Shown in pieces: positions 7,861 through 16,352 of a stretch of DNA of 51,010 nucleotides. A program made the position numbers and the translations under genes. The stretch is from Burkholderiales bacterium (GTDB taxonomy: Bacteria; Pseudomonadota; Gammaproteobacteria; Burkholderiales; Burkholderiaceae_C). Positions within the stretch are counted from its first letter, which is position 1; each line of letters begins with the position of its first letter. Under the pieces are notes generated by a model. That model searched no databases, had not been told where the DNA came from, and saw nothing but the letters and a program-made list of their open reading frames with translations. The stretch covers positions 1-51,010 of the forward strand of contig JAGWUS010000026.1 in the NCBI GenBank assembly GCA_028868305.1, given 5' to 3'.

Positions 7861-9819
7861 ATGAAAAATGCAATCCTGCGAGCACGCTCTGCTGTGTTCA
7901 TTTCGGTCGCTTCTGCTGCGCTTCCGTTGGCCGCCCAAACTTCCACCGTCGGTACCCTCGCCCCTGTTGTGGTGACGGCCAACCGCTTTTCCGAGCCGGC
8001 GGATGTGCTGCCCTATGGTGTGAGCGTCATTACGGCCAGCGACATTCGCAAGGCCGGTGTTTCGTCCGTCAGCGAAGCCGTCATGAAGCTGCTGGGTGTT
8101 TACGGGCGCCTGGACCTCTCCGGAGGCAACAATTATTCTCTCGATTTGCGGGGTTTTGGTTCCACATCGGAAAGCAACCAGGTCGTGGTGGTAGACGGTC
8201 GGCGTCTGAACGAGGCTGACCAGTCCAGCACCGGCTTTTCTGCGATCCCGATTGAATCGGTGGAGCGCATCGAGGTCATCCGCGGAGCCGGTGGTGCCGT
8301 GCTCTACGGCGAAGGCGCCACGGGGGGTGTCATTGTGATAACAACCAAGGCAGGCAAAGGGGTCGAGCGGCGCAATGCTGCCCAGGTCAGTGGCGCTGTG
8401 GGTAGCTATGGCTTGCGCGATGTGCGGGCCAGTTCCGTGCTCGCATCGGGTGGGTTCTCGCTGGATGTGAATGCCGATGAGCGCCGTAGCGACGGACATC
8501 GCGATAACTTTTCTTCGCTGTCGAACAATCTGGCTGCGACCGGCCAGTGGAGCAATGAATGGCTGCGTCTGGGCGTGCTGGGCGGGCGCGGCATGCTGCA
8601 AAGCGGCCTCCCTGGTGACCTGACTGCGGCGCAGTACGCTGCTGATCCCTCACAAGCCAAGAACATGGTGGACTATGGCGCGGTCAAGAGTGAGAACACG
8701 GGTGTTTTTGCCGACGCCACCCTGGGTGACTGGCAGTTGGGGCTGGACATCAACCAGCGGACCAAGAAGTACGCGAGCTTTTCTTTTGGCAGCCCGTACG
8801 CCTACGACGTCGACGCGTCCAATGCCAATCTGCGCGCCCGCCACGAGGCGAAGTTCGCTTCCTATGCCAATGTGCTGATCACCGGGCTGGATAGCAACCG
8901 CTGGGAAAGAACGATCCGCCAATCCGCGTTCACCGCCATGGGTACCGTTGCCAAGTCAGAAGCTTCTGCCTTCTATCTGGCGGACGACCTGACCTATGTT
9001 CCTTTTGGTACACGCCTGAGTCTGGGGTGGCGTTCGGAGCAACTCACCAAGTCCGAGGCCTCTTCGGTGACCCGGCTGGATGATCGCCAGAATGCGTGGC
9101 ATGCCGGAGTGAGCCAGCCGCTGGCACAGGAAGTTACCGCCTACGCGCGTCTGGGGCAGAGCTACCGGCTGGCGAACGTGGACGAATTTTCGTTCACCAA
9201 TCCCGGCGTCGCCATTCAGGCCCAGACTTCGCGGGACCAGGAGCTTGGCGTGCGTTGGAGCCACCAGGCCACCCGGATGGAACTGCGCTGGTACCGCAGC
9301 GATCTGCGCAATGAAATTGGCTACGACCCCAGCGGCACCGGCCCGTTCGGACCATTTGGCGCCAATATCAACTTTGATCCCACCCGCCGCCAGGGCATTG
9401 AGGTGGAAGTACGCCACCTCATTCGTTCCGATGTGGACCTGCGCATCAATGCGGCATCGCGTCAGGCACAGTTCACCGACGGTGCTTACGCAGGGCGCGA
9501 TGTGGCGCTGGTGCCGCGCCAGACCGTTGCGGTGGGCGCAGGATGGCGTCCGGCAGCCGGCCATTCGGTGGACATGGGGGTGAACTGGGTGTCCAGCCAG
9601 TATGTGGATTTTGATAACGTCTGTTCGATTCCAGCTTATTCGACCGTAGATGCGCGGTACGCTTACGCCATGGGCAATGTCGAATTTGCGCTGGGCGTGA
9701 AGAATCTGGGGGACAGGAAGTACTTCACCCAGGCGTTTACCTGTACGGCCGGTGTCGTTGGTGGCATCTATCCGGAAGCCGGCCGCAGTGTTTCTGCCTC
9801 AGTGCAGGTGAAGTTCTAG
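7861..9819 (+). CDS. btuB: TonB-dependent outer-membrane receptor, BtuB-like (corrinoid uptake)
   Basis: Energised outer-membrane channel, 652 aa. A signal peptide covers residues 1 to about 25 (AALPLAAQ). A TonB box follows at 34-41 (APVVVTAN), then the plug domain (ITASDIRKAG, DLRGFGSTSESNQVVVVDGR, IERIEVIRGAGGAVLYG-like segments, split here) ending near residue 165 (TGGVIVITTKAG). The rest is a 22-strand-type barrel ending in the usual aromatic residue (SVQVKF). The cobalamin riboswitch directly upstream and the B12 genes directly downstream fix the substrate as a corrinoid with good certainty. The next gene starts one base after its stop. Confidence 0.93.
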   Translation: MKNAILRARSAVFISVASAALPLAAQTSTVGTLAPVVVTANRFSEPADVLPYGVSVITASDIRKAGVSSVSEAVMKLLGVYGRLDLSGGNNYSLDLRGFGSTSESNQVVVVDGRRLNEADQSSTGFSAIPIESVERIEVIRGAGGAVLYGEGATGGVIVITTKAGKGVERRNAAQVSGAVGSYGLRDVRASSVLASGGFSLDVNADERRSDGHRDNFSSLSNNLAATGQWSNEWLRLGVLGGRGMLQSGLPGDLTAAQYAADPSQAKNMVDYGAVKSENTGVFADATLGDWQLGLDINQRTKKYASFSFGSPYAYDVDASNANLRARHEAKFASYANVLITGLDSNRWERTIRQSAFTAMGTVAKSEASAFYLADDLTYVPFGTRLSLGWRSEQLTKSEASSVTRLDDRQNAWHAGVSQPLAQEVTAYARLGQSYRLANVDEFSFTNPGVAIQAQTSRDQELGVRWSHQATRMELRWYRSDLRNEIGYDPSGTGPFGPFGANINFDPTRRQGIEVEVRHLIRSDVDLRINAASRQAQFTDGAYAGRDVALVPRQTVAVGAGWRPAAGHSVDMGVNWVSSQYVDFDNVCSIPAYSTVDARYAYAMGNVEFALGVKNLGDRKYFTQAFTCTAGVVGGIYPEAGRSVSASVQVKF

Positions 9820-9820
9820 C

Positions 9821-10651
9821 ATGAACACAGCAGACATGCGCGCGGTGCAGGGCTGCTGGGGGCCCCAGCGCATCGTCTGCCTCACCGAGGAGACCACCGA
9901 GTGGCTGTACCTGCTGGGGCAGGAGCAGCGCATTGTGGGGGTCTCGGGTTACACAGTGCGTCCTGCGCGTGCGCGGCAGGAGAAGCCACGGGTGAGTGCG
10001 TTCCTCAGCGCCAAAATCGATAAGATTCTGGCGCTGCAGCCGGATTGCGTGTTCGGTTTTTCCGACCTGCAGGCGGACATTGCAGCGGTGCTGATTCGCC
10101 AGGGTATTCAGGTCACGGTGTTTAACCAGCGCAGCGTGGACGAGATTTTTTCCATGCTGTTTCAGGTGGCGGCCATGGTGGGGCAGGCGGAGCGCGGGCT
10201 GGAACTGCTGGCGACCATGCGTGCGCGCCTGCAGGCGATTGAAACCGCGTCTGCTCAGCTACCGCGGCGCCCGCGCATCTTCTTTGAAGAGTGGGATGTG
10301 CCCCACATCAGTGCCATCCGCTGGGTATCGGAGTTGATAGGCATTGCAGGCGGGGACGATTGCTTCCCGGAGTTGTCGCGCGAGCCGCTGGGCAAGAACC
10401 GCATCATTGCCGATGGCGCAACCATCGTGGCGCGCAACCCGGACATCATTATCGGCTCCTGGTGCGGCAAAAAATTCCGGCCCGAGAAAGTGGCAGCGCG
10501 AGCTGGCTGGGAGCAAGTAAACGCGGTCCGGACCGGGCAGCTGTTTGAAATCAAGTCGGCCGATATTCTTCAGCCCGGCCCTGCGGCGCTGACGGACGGT
10601 GTGGAGCAGTTGCACCGCATCGTGATGGACTGGAGCCGCGCCCATGGCTGA
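9821..10651 (+). CDS. BtuF-like cobalamin-binding fold protein without signal peptide
   Basis: 276 aa with the fold of class III periplasmic binding proteins (RIVCLTEETTEWLYLLGQ at 17-34, IVGVSGYTVRP, KILALQPDCVFGFSD, ARNPDIIIGSWCGKKF). The N-terminus (MNTADMRAVQGCWGPQ) has no hydrophobic signal sequence, so the protein as read is cytoplasmic. Starting later would remove fold residues rather than add a signal. It starts one nucleotide after the receptor stop and overlaps cobU by 8 nt. A genuine exported BtuF is encoded two genes later, so this is not the ABC-transporter partner. Possible roles are a cytosolic corrinoid carrier or salvage-pathway accessory; the function is not known to me. Confidence 0.8.
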   Translation: MNTADMRAVQGCWGPQRIVCLTEETTEWLYLLGQEQRIVGVSGYTVRPARARQEKPRVSAFLSAKIDKILALQPDCVFGFSDLQADIAAVLIRQGIQVTVFNQRSVDEIFSMLFQVAAMVGQAERGLELLATMRARLQAIETASAQLPRRPRIFFEEWDVPHISAIRWVSELIGIAGGDDCFPELSREPLGKNRIIADGATIVARNPDIIIGSWCGKKFRPEKVAARAGWEQVNAVRTGQLFEIKSADILQPGPAALTDGVEQLHRIVMDWSRAHG

Positions 10652-11237
10652 GGTCACGGCCTGCACACCGGCATGGCGCGAGCTGATTTTGGGAGGGCAA
10701 CGCAGCGGTAAATCGCGCCGGGCCGAGCAGTGCATGGCGGAATGGCTGCAGGCGTCCCCGGCACATCGTGCCGTGTTCATTGCCACGGCGCAACCTGGCG
10801 ACGAGGAGATGGGCCAGCGCATTGCCCGTCACCAGAGCGATCGTGCGCTGCGTCTGCCGGGTGTGGTGACAGTGGAAGAACCGCTGGATCTGGCCGAGGC
10901 CATCCAGACCCACAGCGCGCCTGACACCCTGGTGGTGGTGGATTGCTTGACGCTGTGGCTCACCAATCTGCTGATGCCGCAGGATTTTGAGAAAAATATG
11001 CCTCTGGCCCTTGCAGAAAAAGCACAAGCAGCTATGTTTTTAGGAGCGCTTGAAGTAGCGCCGGGCCCGCTGGTGCTGGTGAGTAACGAGATTGGTCTGG
11101 GTGTCATTCCCATGGGACCACCGGTGCGCGCCTTTGTGGATGCGCTGGGGCGGCTCAACCAGGAGGTCGCCCGGCGTTGCAATCGGGTCACCCTGATGGT
11201 GGCCGGTTTGCCACTTGCCGTGAAGGGTGCGGAGTGA
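10644..11237 (+). CDS. cobU: Adenosylcobinamide kinase / adenosylcobinamide-phosphate guanylyltransferase CobU (CobP)
   Basis: Phosphorylates adenosylcobinamide and adds GMP to give AdoCbi-GDP, the substrate of CobS. 197 aa. P-loop GGQRSGKS at 17-24, ATAQPGDEEM, the guanylylated His in RIARHQSDR (His63), VVDCLTLWLTNLL, and NEIGLGVIP. Residues about 116-134 (FEKNMPLALAEKAQAAMFLG) are encoded by a copy of the dispersed 60-bp repeat and differ in base composition from their surroundings; they sit in a part of CobU where length varies. The start overlaps the preceding gene by 8 nt, and the stop overlaps the GTG of btuF (GTGA). Confidence 0.93.
   Translation: MAEVTACTPAWRELILGGQRSGKSRRAEQCMAEWLQASPAHRAVFIATAQPGDEEMGQRIARHQSDRALRLPGVVTVEEPLDLAEAIQTHSAPDTLVVVDCLTLWLTNLLMPQDFEKNMPLALAEKAQAAMFLGALEVAPGPLVLVSNEIGLGVIPMGPPVRAFVDALGRLNQEVARRCNRVTLMVAGLPLAVKGAE
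10990..11045 (-). repeat. Dispersed ~60-bp repeat, copy A (inside cobU)
   Basis: Read on the minus strand this segment shows CATAGCTGCTTGTGC, then CAAGGGCCAGAGGC and ATATTTTT. This is the same order of blocks (TAGCT, TTGTGC, GAGGG or AAGGGC, AGGC, TTTT) as the intergenic copies at 34719 and 46851. It is read through in frame by cobU. Confidence 0.65.
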
Positions 11238-12130
11238 GCCGGGCCACCCTCCATTCCTGCCGCTGGCTGCATGGCCTTGGGCTTGCGCTGGCGTTGCTCT
11301 GGCTTGCGCCGGCCTCTGCATTGCAGCTTACGGATGAGCGTGGGGTACGCGTGACGGTGGACAAGCCACCGCAGCGCATGGTGAGCCTGTTGCCCTCGCT
11401 GACCGAGATGGTGTGTGCCCTGGGTCAATGCCAGCGCCTGGTGGGCGTGGACCGCTATTCCAACTTTCCGGCCAGCGTGCGAAAGCTGCCGCAAGTGGGC
11501 GGCGGAATTGATCCAAATATCGAAGCCATCGTGGCGCTCAAGCCGGACCTGGTGCTGATGGCCACCAGCACACAGGGGGCTGAGCGGCTGCAGTCCCTGG
11601 GCATTGTGGTGGTGGCGCTCGAACCCAAAACCCATGCCGACGTGCAACGGGTCCTGCTCCAACTGGGGCAGTTGCTGGGCGTGCCCGATGCCCAGCGCAT
11701 GTGGCGTGACATGGATGCCGAAGTGTCTGCCCTGGCGCGCGCACTGCCACCCGCCGCACGCGGTGCCCGGGTGTACTTTGAGGTCAATAGCGCACCCTAC
11801 GCCGCGGGTGCGACCTCCTTCATTGGCGAAACGCTGGCCCGCCTGGGTGCGCAGAACATCGTGCCGGCCAGCATGGGGCCGTTTCCCAAAATCAATCCCG
11901 AGTATGTGGTGCAGGCCAATCCGGACCTGATCATGGTGGGCGACTATTCCACCATGCGCATTGAGCAGCGCCCCGGCTGGAGCAGCATGCGTGCGGTGCG
12001 GGAAAAGCGGGTGTGCCTGTTTACCCCCGAGCAGGCCGACATGCTGGTGCGCCCGGGGCCGCGCATGGCCGAGGGCGCACGCCTGATGGCGAACTGTTTG
12101 ACGGAAAAGATGGCGGGCAGGGCGCCATGA
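11234..12130 (+). CDS. btuF: Periplasmic cobalamin-binding protein BtuF
   Basis: Substrate-binding component of the BtuCDF importer, 298 aa from GTG 11234. An Arg-containing n-region and hydrophobic stretch (LGLALALLWLAPASA) form a signal peptide cut near residue 31. The mature part has RMVSLLPSLTEMVCALG, LVGVDRYSNFP, IEAIVALKPDLVLM and the C-lobe VYFEVNSAPYAAG, all typical of BtuF/FhuD folds. A longer frame exists from 11177, but the GTG overlaps the cobU stop in a GTGA arrangement and starts directly before the signal peptide. Its stop overlaps the btuC ATG by 4 nt. Confidence 0.92.
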   Translation: MSRATLHSCRWLHGLGLALALLWLAPASALQLTDERGVRVTVDKPPQRMVSLLPSLTEMVCALGQCQRLVGVDRYSNFPASVRKLPQVGGGIDPNIEAIVALKPDLVLMATSTQGAERLQSLGIVVVALEPKTHADVQRVLLQLGQLLGVPDAQRMWRDMDAEVSALARALPPAARGARVYFEVNSAPYAAGATSFIGETLARLGAQNIVPASMGPFPKINPEYVVQANPDLIMVGDYSTMRIEQRPGWSSMRAVREKRVCLFTPEQADMLVRPGPRMAEGARLMANCLTEKMAGRAP

Positions 12131-13125
12131 ACCGGCGTGTCTCTGCGCTCGGTTGGGGCCTGTTGCTGGCGGCGGTGGGTCTGCTGGCGCTGGGCGCCGG
12201 CGTAGGCAGCACCGGGCTGGAGAGTGTGCTGCACCTGTCCGACGATCCGGTGGCGTGGCAGATCGTGTGGGAAATTCGCCTGCCCCGCACCGTGGGGGCC
12301 TGGGTGGCGGGTGCGCTGCTCGGTCTGGCCGGTGCGGTGGCGCAGGGCCTGTTTCGTAATCCGCTGGCCGACCCGTATCTGCTGGGCAGTGCGTCGGGCG
12401 CGTCACTCGGAGTGGCCTTGACGCTGGTGCTGTTTGGCGTGTCACCGTTTGCCACGCAATGGCTGGCCCGGCTGGGCATGACCGGTGGTGCGTTTATGGG
12501 TGCGGTTGCCGGTGTGCTGCTGACCCTGCTGCTGGCCAAAGGGGTGCAGCACACCCTGCGCCTGCTGCTGGCCGGTGTGATTGTGGGTGTGGTGCTGGGG
12601 GCCGCCAAAGAGCTGGTGCTGCTGGCACGGCCGGATCTGCTGCAGTCCATGCAGGCGTTCATGCTGGGCAGCACCGCGTTTGTAGGCTGGAGTGCTTGCC
12701 TCATCATGCTGGGCGTGCTGCTGGCCTGCGCGTTTGTAGCATGGGTGCTGGGCCCGGCACTGGATGGGTTGTCCCTCGGTGAATTCACTGCACGCAGCCT
12801 TGGGCTGTCGCTGGCTCCATTGCGGGTGGCGTTGATAGGTGTCATCGCACTCGCCACCGGCACCGCCGTAGCCCAGACCGGCTTGATAGCGTTTGTCGGA
12901 CTGGCTGCGCCGCACCTGGTGCGCTCGGTAGCCCGCACCAGCCACGGCCGGCTCGCTCTGCTGAGCGCTGGCATGGGGGGCGCACTGCTGCTGGCCTCGG
13001 ACATTCTGGCGCGTGGGCTGCTGGCGCCGCAGGAGCTGCCGGTTGGCGTGCTCACTGCCGTGCTGGGGGGCACTTACCTGTTGTGGCTGATGCACCGGCG
13101 TGTGCGTGGCGTCGGGGCCATATGA
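12127..13125 (+). CDS. btuC: Cobalamin ABC transporter permease BtuC (FecCD family)
   Basis: Inner-membrane permease of the B12 importer, 332 aa with about ten hydrophobic helices. FecCD-type motifs are clear: EIRLPRTVGAWVAGALLGLAG near 50-70, QGLFRNPLADPYLLG with GSASGASLG, and the cytoplasmic coupling region GLIAFVGLAAPHLVR near 255-270. ATG 12127 overlaps the btuF stop (ATGA), and the stop overlaps btuD in the same way. An alternative upstream in-frame ATG at 12013 would lie inside btuF and is not used. Confidence 0.94.
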   Translation: MNRRVSALGWGLLLAAVGLLALGAGVGSTGLESVLHLSDDPVAWQIVWEIRLPRTVGAWVAGALLGLAGAVAQGLFRNPLADPYLLGSASGASLGVALTLVLFGVSPFATQWLARLGMTGGAFMGAVAGVLLTLLLAKGVQHTLRLLLAGVIVGVVLGAAKELVLLARPDLLQSMQAFMLGSTAFVGWSACLIMLGVLLACAFVAWVLGPALDGLSLGEFTARSLGLSLAPLRVALIGVIALATGTAVAQTGLIAFVGLAAPHLVRSVARTSHGRLALLSAGMGGALLLASDILARGLLAPQELPVGVLTAVLGGTYLLWLMHRRVRGVGAI

Positions 13126-13898
13126 ACGCCATTGCGCTGCAAGCCGATTCCATTCGGAGCTCTCTGGGGGGGGGCGAGATACTGCATGGCATCACCCTGT
13201 CGATTCCGGCAGGGCGGTGGACCAGCGTGGTCGGACCCAATGGCGCCGGCAAATCCACCCTGCTCAAGGTGCTGGCTGGCTTGCTGCCGTGCAGTGGCAC
13301 CGTGGCGTTGCTGGGCACGCCGCTGCACGACTTGCCCGGGCGCAGGCGTGCACAAACATTGGCATGGCTGAGTCAGAACGAAACCAGTGCCGACGACCTG
13401 ACGGTATACGACGTGGCGATGCTGGGCCGCTTGCCGCACCAGCCCTGGCTGGCCGCGCCGGGCCCAGCCGATCGTGCTGCGGTGGATCAGGCCCTGCGCG
13501 CCACCCAGGCCTGGGACTGGCGCGACCGTTCGCTGGGGCAACTTTCCGGTGGTGAGCGCCAGCGCGTGCTGCTGGCCCGCGCACTGGCCGTGCAGGCCCG
13601 GGTGCTACTGATGGACGAACCTCTGGCGAATCTGGATCCGCCACACCAGACGGACTGGATTGCCGTAGTGCGCGAACTGGTGCGTGAGGGGCGCACCGTG
13701 GTGAGCGTGCTGCATGAAGTGTCGGTTGCCCTGCAATCTGACGAGATGGTGATCCTGGCGCAAGGCGCTGTCTGCCACCAGGGCGCCTGCAGCGAACCGG
13801 CCACGCACCGCGCTCTGGAAGCCGTATTTTCAAACCGCATTGCTGTACACACTGTCAACGGGCAGTGGCTGGCCTTGCCCCGAATGGAGATTCCATGA
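13122..13898 (+). CDS. btuD: Cobalamin ABC transporter ATPase BtuD
   Basis: ATP-binding subunit that drives BtuC, 258 aa. Walker A GPNGAGKST, signature LSGGERQR, Walker B VLLMDEPLANLD and H-loop VLHEVS are all intact. A short Gly-rich run (SLGGGEI) follows the N-terminal strand. ATG 13122 overlaps btuC by 4 nt and the stop overlaps cobT by 4 nt. Related ATPases serve haem and siderophore importers; the operon specifies corrinoids. Confidence 0.94.
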   Translation: MNAIALQADSIRSSLGGGEILHGITLSIPAGRWTSVVGPNGAGKSTLLKVLAGLLPCSGTVALLGTPLHDLPGRRRAQTLAWLSQNETSADDLTVYDVAMLGRLPHQPWLAAPGPADRAAVDQALRATQAWDWRDRSLGQLSGGERQRVLLARALAVQARVLLMDEPLANLDPPHQTDWIAVVRELVREGRTVVSVLHEVSVALQSDEMVILAQGAVCHQGACSEPATHRALEAVFSNRIAVHTVNGQWLALPRMEIP

Positions 13899-14983
13899 CC
13901 TTTGTACTCCCCACCCTTACGGATATCGCTGAGCCGGCGCTCACGCAAGCCTTGCGCAGCACGCTGGACAACAAGACCAAGCCGCAAGGCTCGCTGGGGC
14001 GCCTGGAAGACCTGGCACTCAGGATCGGCGAGATTCTGGGTAGCATCACTCCGGTACTGGAGCAGGCCCAGATGGTGGTATTTGCCGGTGACCATGGGCT
14101 CACAGCCCGTGGCATCTCCGCGTTTCCCAGCGATGTGACCTGGCAGATGGTGGAGAACTTCCTGGCCGGTGGTGCGGCGGTGAGCGTCTTGGCTAAACAA
14201 AACGGCGTTGCGCTCACTGTGGTGGACTGCGGTGTGAAACACGATTTTCTGGCCGGCTTGCCGGCAGGCGCACAACGGTCGGGCTTGCAGGTGCGCAAAG
14301 CGATGGGGGCGCAGCAGGGCACAGCAGATTCGTCCGTTGCGCCGGCCATGACCGCAGCGCAACGTGACCAGGCGCTGGCCCATGGGGTGGACTTGGTCAA
14401 AGGCCTGCCGGGCAACGCTTTGCTGCTCGGGGAAATGGGCATTGGCAACACCTCGGCCGCTTCGCTGCTGCTGTCACGTCTGGCCGGGCTGGACATTGCG
14501 GTGTGCACCGGTGCTGGCACCGGGCTGGATGCGCCAGCGGTGCAGCGCAAGACCGGGGTGCTGCGCGAGGTGCTGGCACGCCACCCCAGTGCGAACGCGC
14601 CGCTGGACGCTCTGGCGGCGTTCGGTGGATTTGAGATTGCCACTATGGTGGGCGCCGTGCTGCAAGCGGCGCAGGAGCGGCGCGTGGTGGTGGTGGACGG
14701 CTTCATTGCCACCAGTGCGGTGCTGGTGGCCCATGCCCTGCAGCCACTGGTGCTGCAGCGCTGCGTGTTTGCCCACCGCTCGGGCGAGCGCGGCCACGAA
14801 TTCATGCTGGAGCACCTCGGGGTGCAAGCGCTGTTGGATCTGGGCCTGCGTCTGGGCGAGGGATCGGGGGCCGCGCTGGCCTGGCCGCTGCTGCAGTCCG
14901 CCTGCACGGTCCTGCGCGATATGGCCAGCTTTGCGCAGGCGGGTGTGTCCGGTAAGTCCGCCGGACCTGTAACCACGGCATGA
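13895..14983 (+). CDS. cobT: Nicotinate-nucleotide--dimethylbenzimidazole phosphoribosyltransferase CobT
   Basis: Makes alpha-ribazole phosphate, the lower-ligand nucleotide of cobalamin, from 5,6-dimethylbenzimidazole and nicotinate mononucleotide. 362 aa. Family motifs: NKTKPQGSLGRLE (26-38), FAGDHGLTARGISAFP, GEMGIGNTSAASLL, TGAGTGLD, and the catalytic Glu in LRLGEGSGAALA (about 322). Four-base ATGA overlaps couple it to btuD upstream and cobS downstream. No bluB or other benzimidazole-synthesis gene is in the window. Confidence 0.95.
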   Translation: MTFVLPTLTDIAEPALTQALRSTLDNKTKPQGSLGRLEDLALRIGEILGSITPVLEQAQMVVFAGDHGLTARGISAFPSDVTWQMVENFLAGGAAVSVLAKQNGVALTVVDCGVKHDFLAGLPAGAQRSGLQVRKAMGAQQGTADSSVAPAMTAAQRDQALAHGVDLVKGLPGNALLLGEMGIGNTSAASLLLSRLAGLDIAVCTGAGTGLDAPAVQRKTGVLREVLARHPSANAPLDALAAFGGFEIATMVGAVLQAAQERRVVVVDGFIATSAVLVAHALQPLVLQRCVFAHRSGERGHEFMLEHLGVQALLDLGLRLGEGSGAALAWPLLQSACTVLRDMASFAQAGVSGKSAGPVTTA

Positions 14984-15801
14984 GGCAGTTCATCCGTCAC
15001 TATCTGCTGGCGCTGCAGTTCTTCAGCCGCGTACCGGTCACCGGCCGGCTGGCGAACTGGGTGGGCTACAGCCCGGCCATGCTGCGTGCCAGTGCTGCGC
15101 ACTTTCCAGGGGTGGGCTGGCTGGTGGGGGGCGTGGTTGCAGGCTTGAGCTGGCTGCTCATGCAAGGGTTTTCCGGGGCTGTCTTCGCGCCGCTGGTAGT
15201 GGCGGTGCTGGGCACGGTGGCCAGCGTGTTGATAACCGGGGCCTTTCACGAAGACGGTCTGGCCGATGTGGCCGACGGCTTGGGCGGCAGCCTGAACCGG
15301 GAGCGCGCGCTGGAGATCATGAAAGATTCGCGGGTGGGTGCTTTTGGTGCCATTGCCATCACGCTGGCGCTGCTGCTCAAGGTGGCGCTGCTGGCACAGC
15401 TGGGGTCGCTGGGCGTGCCGGTGTTGTGCAGCAGCATATTTTTGGCGCATGTGGTGTCGCGCACCTGGCCATTGCTCATGATCAGACTGCTGCCCCATGT
15501 GGGTGATCTGGCAGGCTCCAAGTCCAAGCCGCTGGCGGACCAGATTGCGCTGCCGGCCCTGGGGTTCGCGGGTTTATGGTGTTTTCTGGCGCTAGCCCTT
15601 GTCGGATATGCACAGACCGCTATCAATACAATAGCAATTGCTTGCGCCATACTGGCCAGTGCACTGGCGTTTGTGTGTATGTGGCGCTGGTTTGCACGAC
15701 GGTTGGGTGGCTTCACCGGGGATTGTCTGGGGGCTACACAGCAGGTATGTGAGCTGGCTTTTTATCTGGGCATGGCGCTGGGGTACGGAGCCAGCGCGTG
15801 A
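14980..15801 (+). CDS. cobS: Adenosylcobinamide-GDP ribazoletransferase CobS
   Basis: Integral membrane enzyme joining AdoCbi-GDP and alpha-ribazole (phosphate) to form cobalamin (phosphate). 273 aa with several hydrophobic helices. The metal/substrate motif GAFHEDGLADVADGLGG is at 87-103, with MKDSRVGAFGA at about 114-124. Residues about 201-221 (FLALALVGYAQTAINTIAIA) lie within a transmembrane stretch and are encoded by a reverse-oriented copy of the dispersed 60-bp repeat; the frame stays open and the segment stays hydrophobic. ATGA overlap with cobT; its stop overlaps the GTG of the cobC-like gene. Confidence 0.94.
   Translation: MRQFIRHYLLALQFFSRVPVTGRLANWVGYSPAMLRASAAHFPGVGWLVGGVVAGLSWLLMQGFSGAVFAPLVVAVLGTVASVLITGAFHEDGLADVADGLGGSLNRERALEIMKDSRVGAFGAIAITLALLLKVALLAQLGSLGVPVLCSSIFLAHVVSRTWPLLMIRLLPHVGDLAGSKSKPLADQIALPALGFAGLWCFLALALVGYAQTAINTIAIACAILASALAFVCMWRWFARRLGGFTGDCLGATQQVCELAFYLGMALGYGASA
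15581..15640 (-). repeat. Dispersed ~60-bp repeat, copy E (inside cobS)
   Basis: On the minus strand the blocks are CAATTGCTAT, TTGATAGC, CTGTGCATATCC, ACAAGGGCTAG and CGCCAGAAAAC. They align along the whole length with the intergenic copy at 46851 (CAATTTGCTAT, AGATAGC, TTGTGCACTATCC, ACGAGGG, AGCCAATTTTC). Confidence 0.7.
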
Positions 15802-16352
15802 GTCTGTGGCTGGTGCGCCATGCACAGCCGCTGGTGGCACCCGGTGTGTGCTACGGCGCGCTGGACGTATCGGCCCATCCGGAGGCCACGCTGCGTTCAG
15901 CGCAGGCATTGGCCCGGGTGCTGCCCGTGCAGATTGCGGTGCGTGTGTCTCCGTTGCAGCGCTGTGGGCAACTGGCGCAGGTGCTGCAGGCTTTGCGGCC
16001 GGATCTGGCTTTCGCCACCGATGTGCGGCTGCAGGAAATGAACTTCGGTGCATGGGAAGGCGTTGCCTGGAGCCAGATTCCCCCCGCGGCGCTGGAGCGC
16101 TGGACGGACGACTTTGGTGAACACCGCTTTGGTGGCGTGGAGTGCGCCAATGGGGTGCTGCAGCGTGTGGCGGGTGTCTGGGCCGAGGCGTGTGCGCTGC
16201 AGTCGCCCTCAGCCTGGATTACCCATGCCGGCGTGATCCGGGCCGCAAACCTGCTGTCGCAGGGGCAAACCACGGTGACCCAGGCTGACCAGTGGCCACG
16301 GGAGGCACCGGGCTTCGGCGCCTGGCAGGCGCTGCGTTTAGCCTATCAGTGA
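15798..16352 (+). CDS. cobC: Histidine phosphatase family protein, probable alpha-ribazole phosphatase CobC
   Basis: Predicted to remove the phosphate from alpha-ribazole phosphate or cobalamin phosphate, completing the lower-loop pathway. 184 aa. The phosphohistidine motif is LVRHAQP with Arg7 and His8 (RHA in place of the commoner RHG); SPLQRC holds the second Arg, FGAWEG the acid, and THAGVIRA the second His. GTG 15798 overlaps the cobS stop (GTGA). The 3' end overlaps the convergent HDOD gene by 15 nt. Histidine phosphatases are broad, so the CobC call rests on the operon. Confidence 0.82.
   Translation: MSLWLVRHAQPLVAPGVCYGALDVSAHPEATLRSAQALARVLPVQIAVRVSPLQRCGQLAQVLQALRPDLAFATDVRLQEMNFGAWEGVAWSQIPPAALERWTDDFGEHRFGGVECANGVLQRVAGVWAEACALQSPSAWITHAGVIRAANLLSQGQTTVTQADQWPREAPGFGAWQALRLAYQ

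Noticed and set aside
10829..12445. A 538-codon minus-strand frame opposite cobU/btuF/btuC
   Set aside because: It is the antisense of three clear B12 genes and its product is a low-complexity His/Arg/Pro-rich sequence with no known fold.
13855..15498. A 547-codon minus-strand frame opposite cobT/cobS
   Set aside because: Shadow frame of cobT and cobS; no start signal and random-looking composition.
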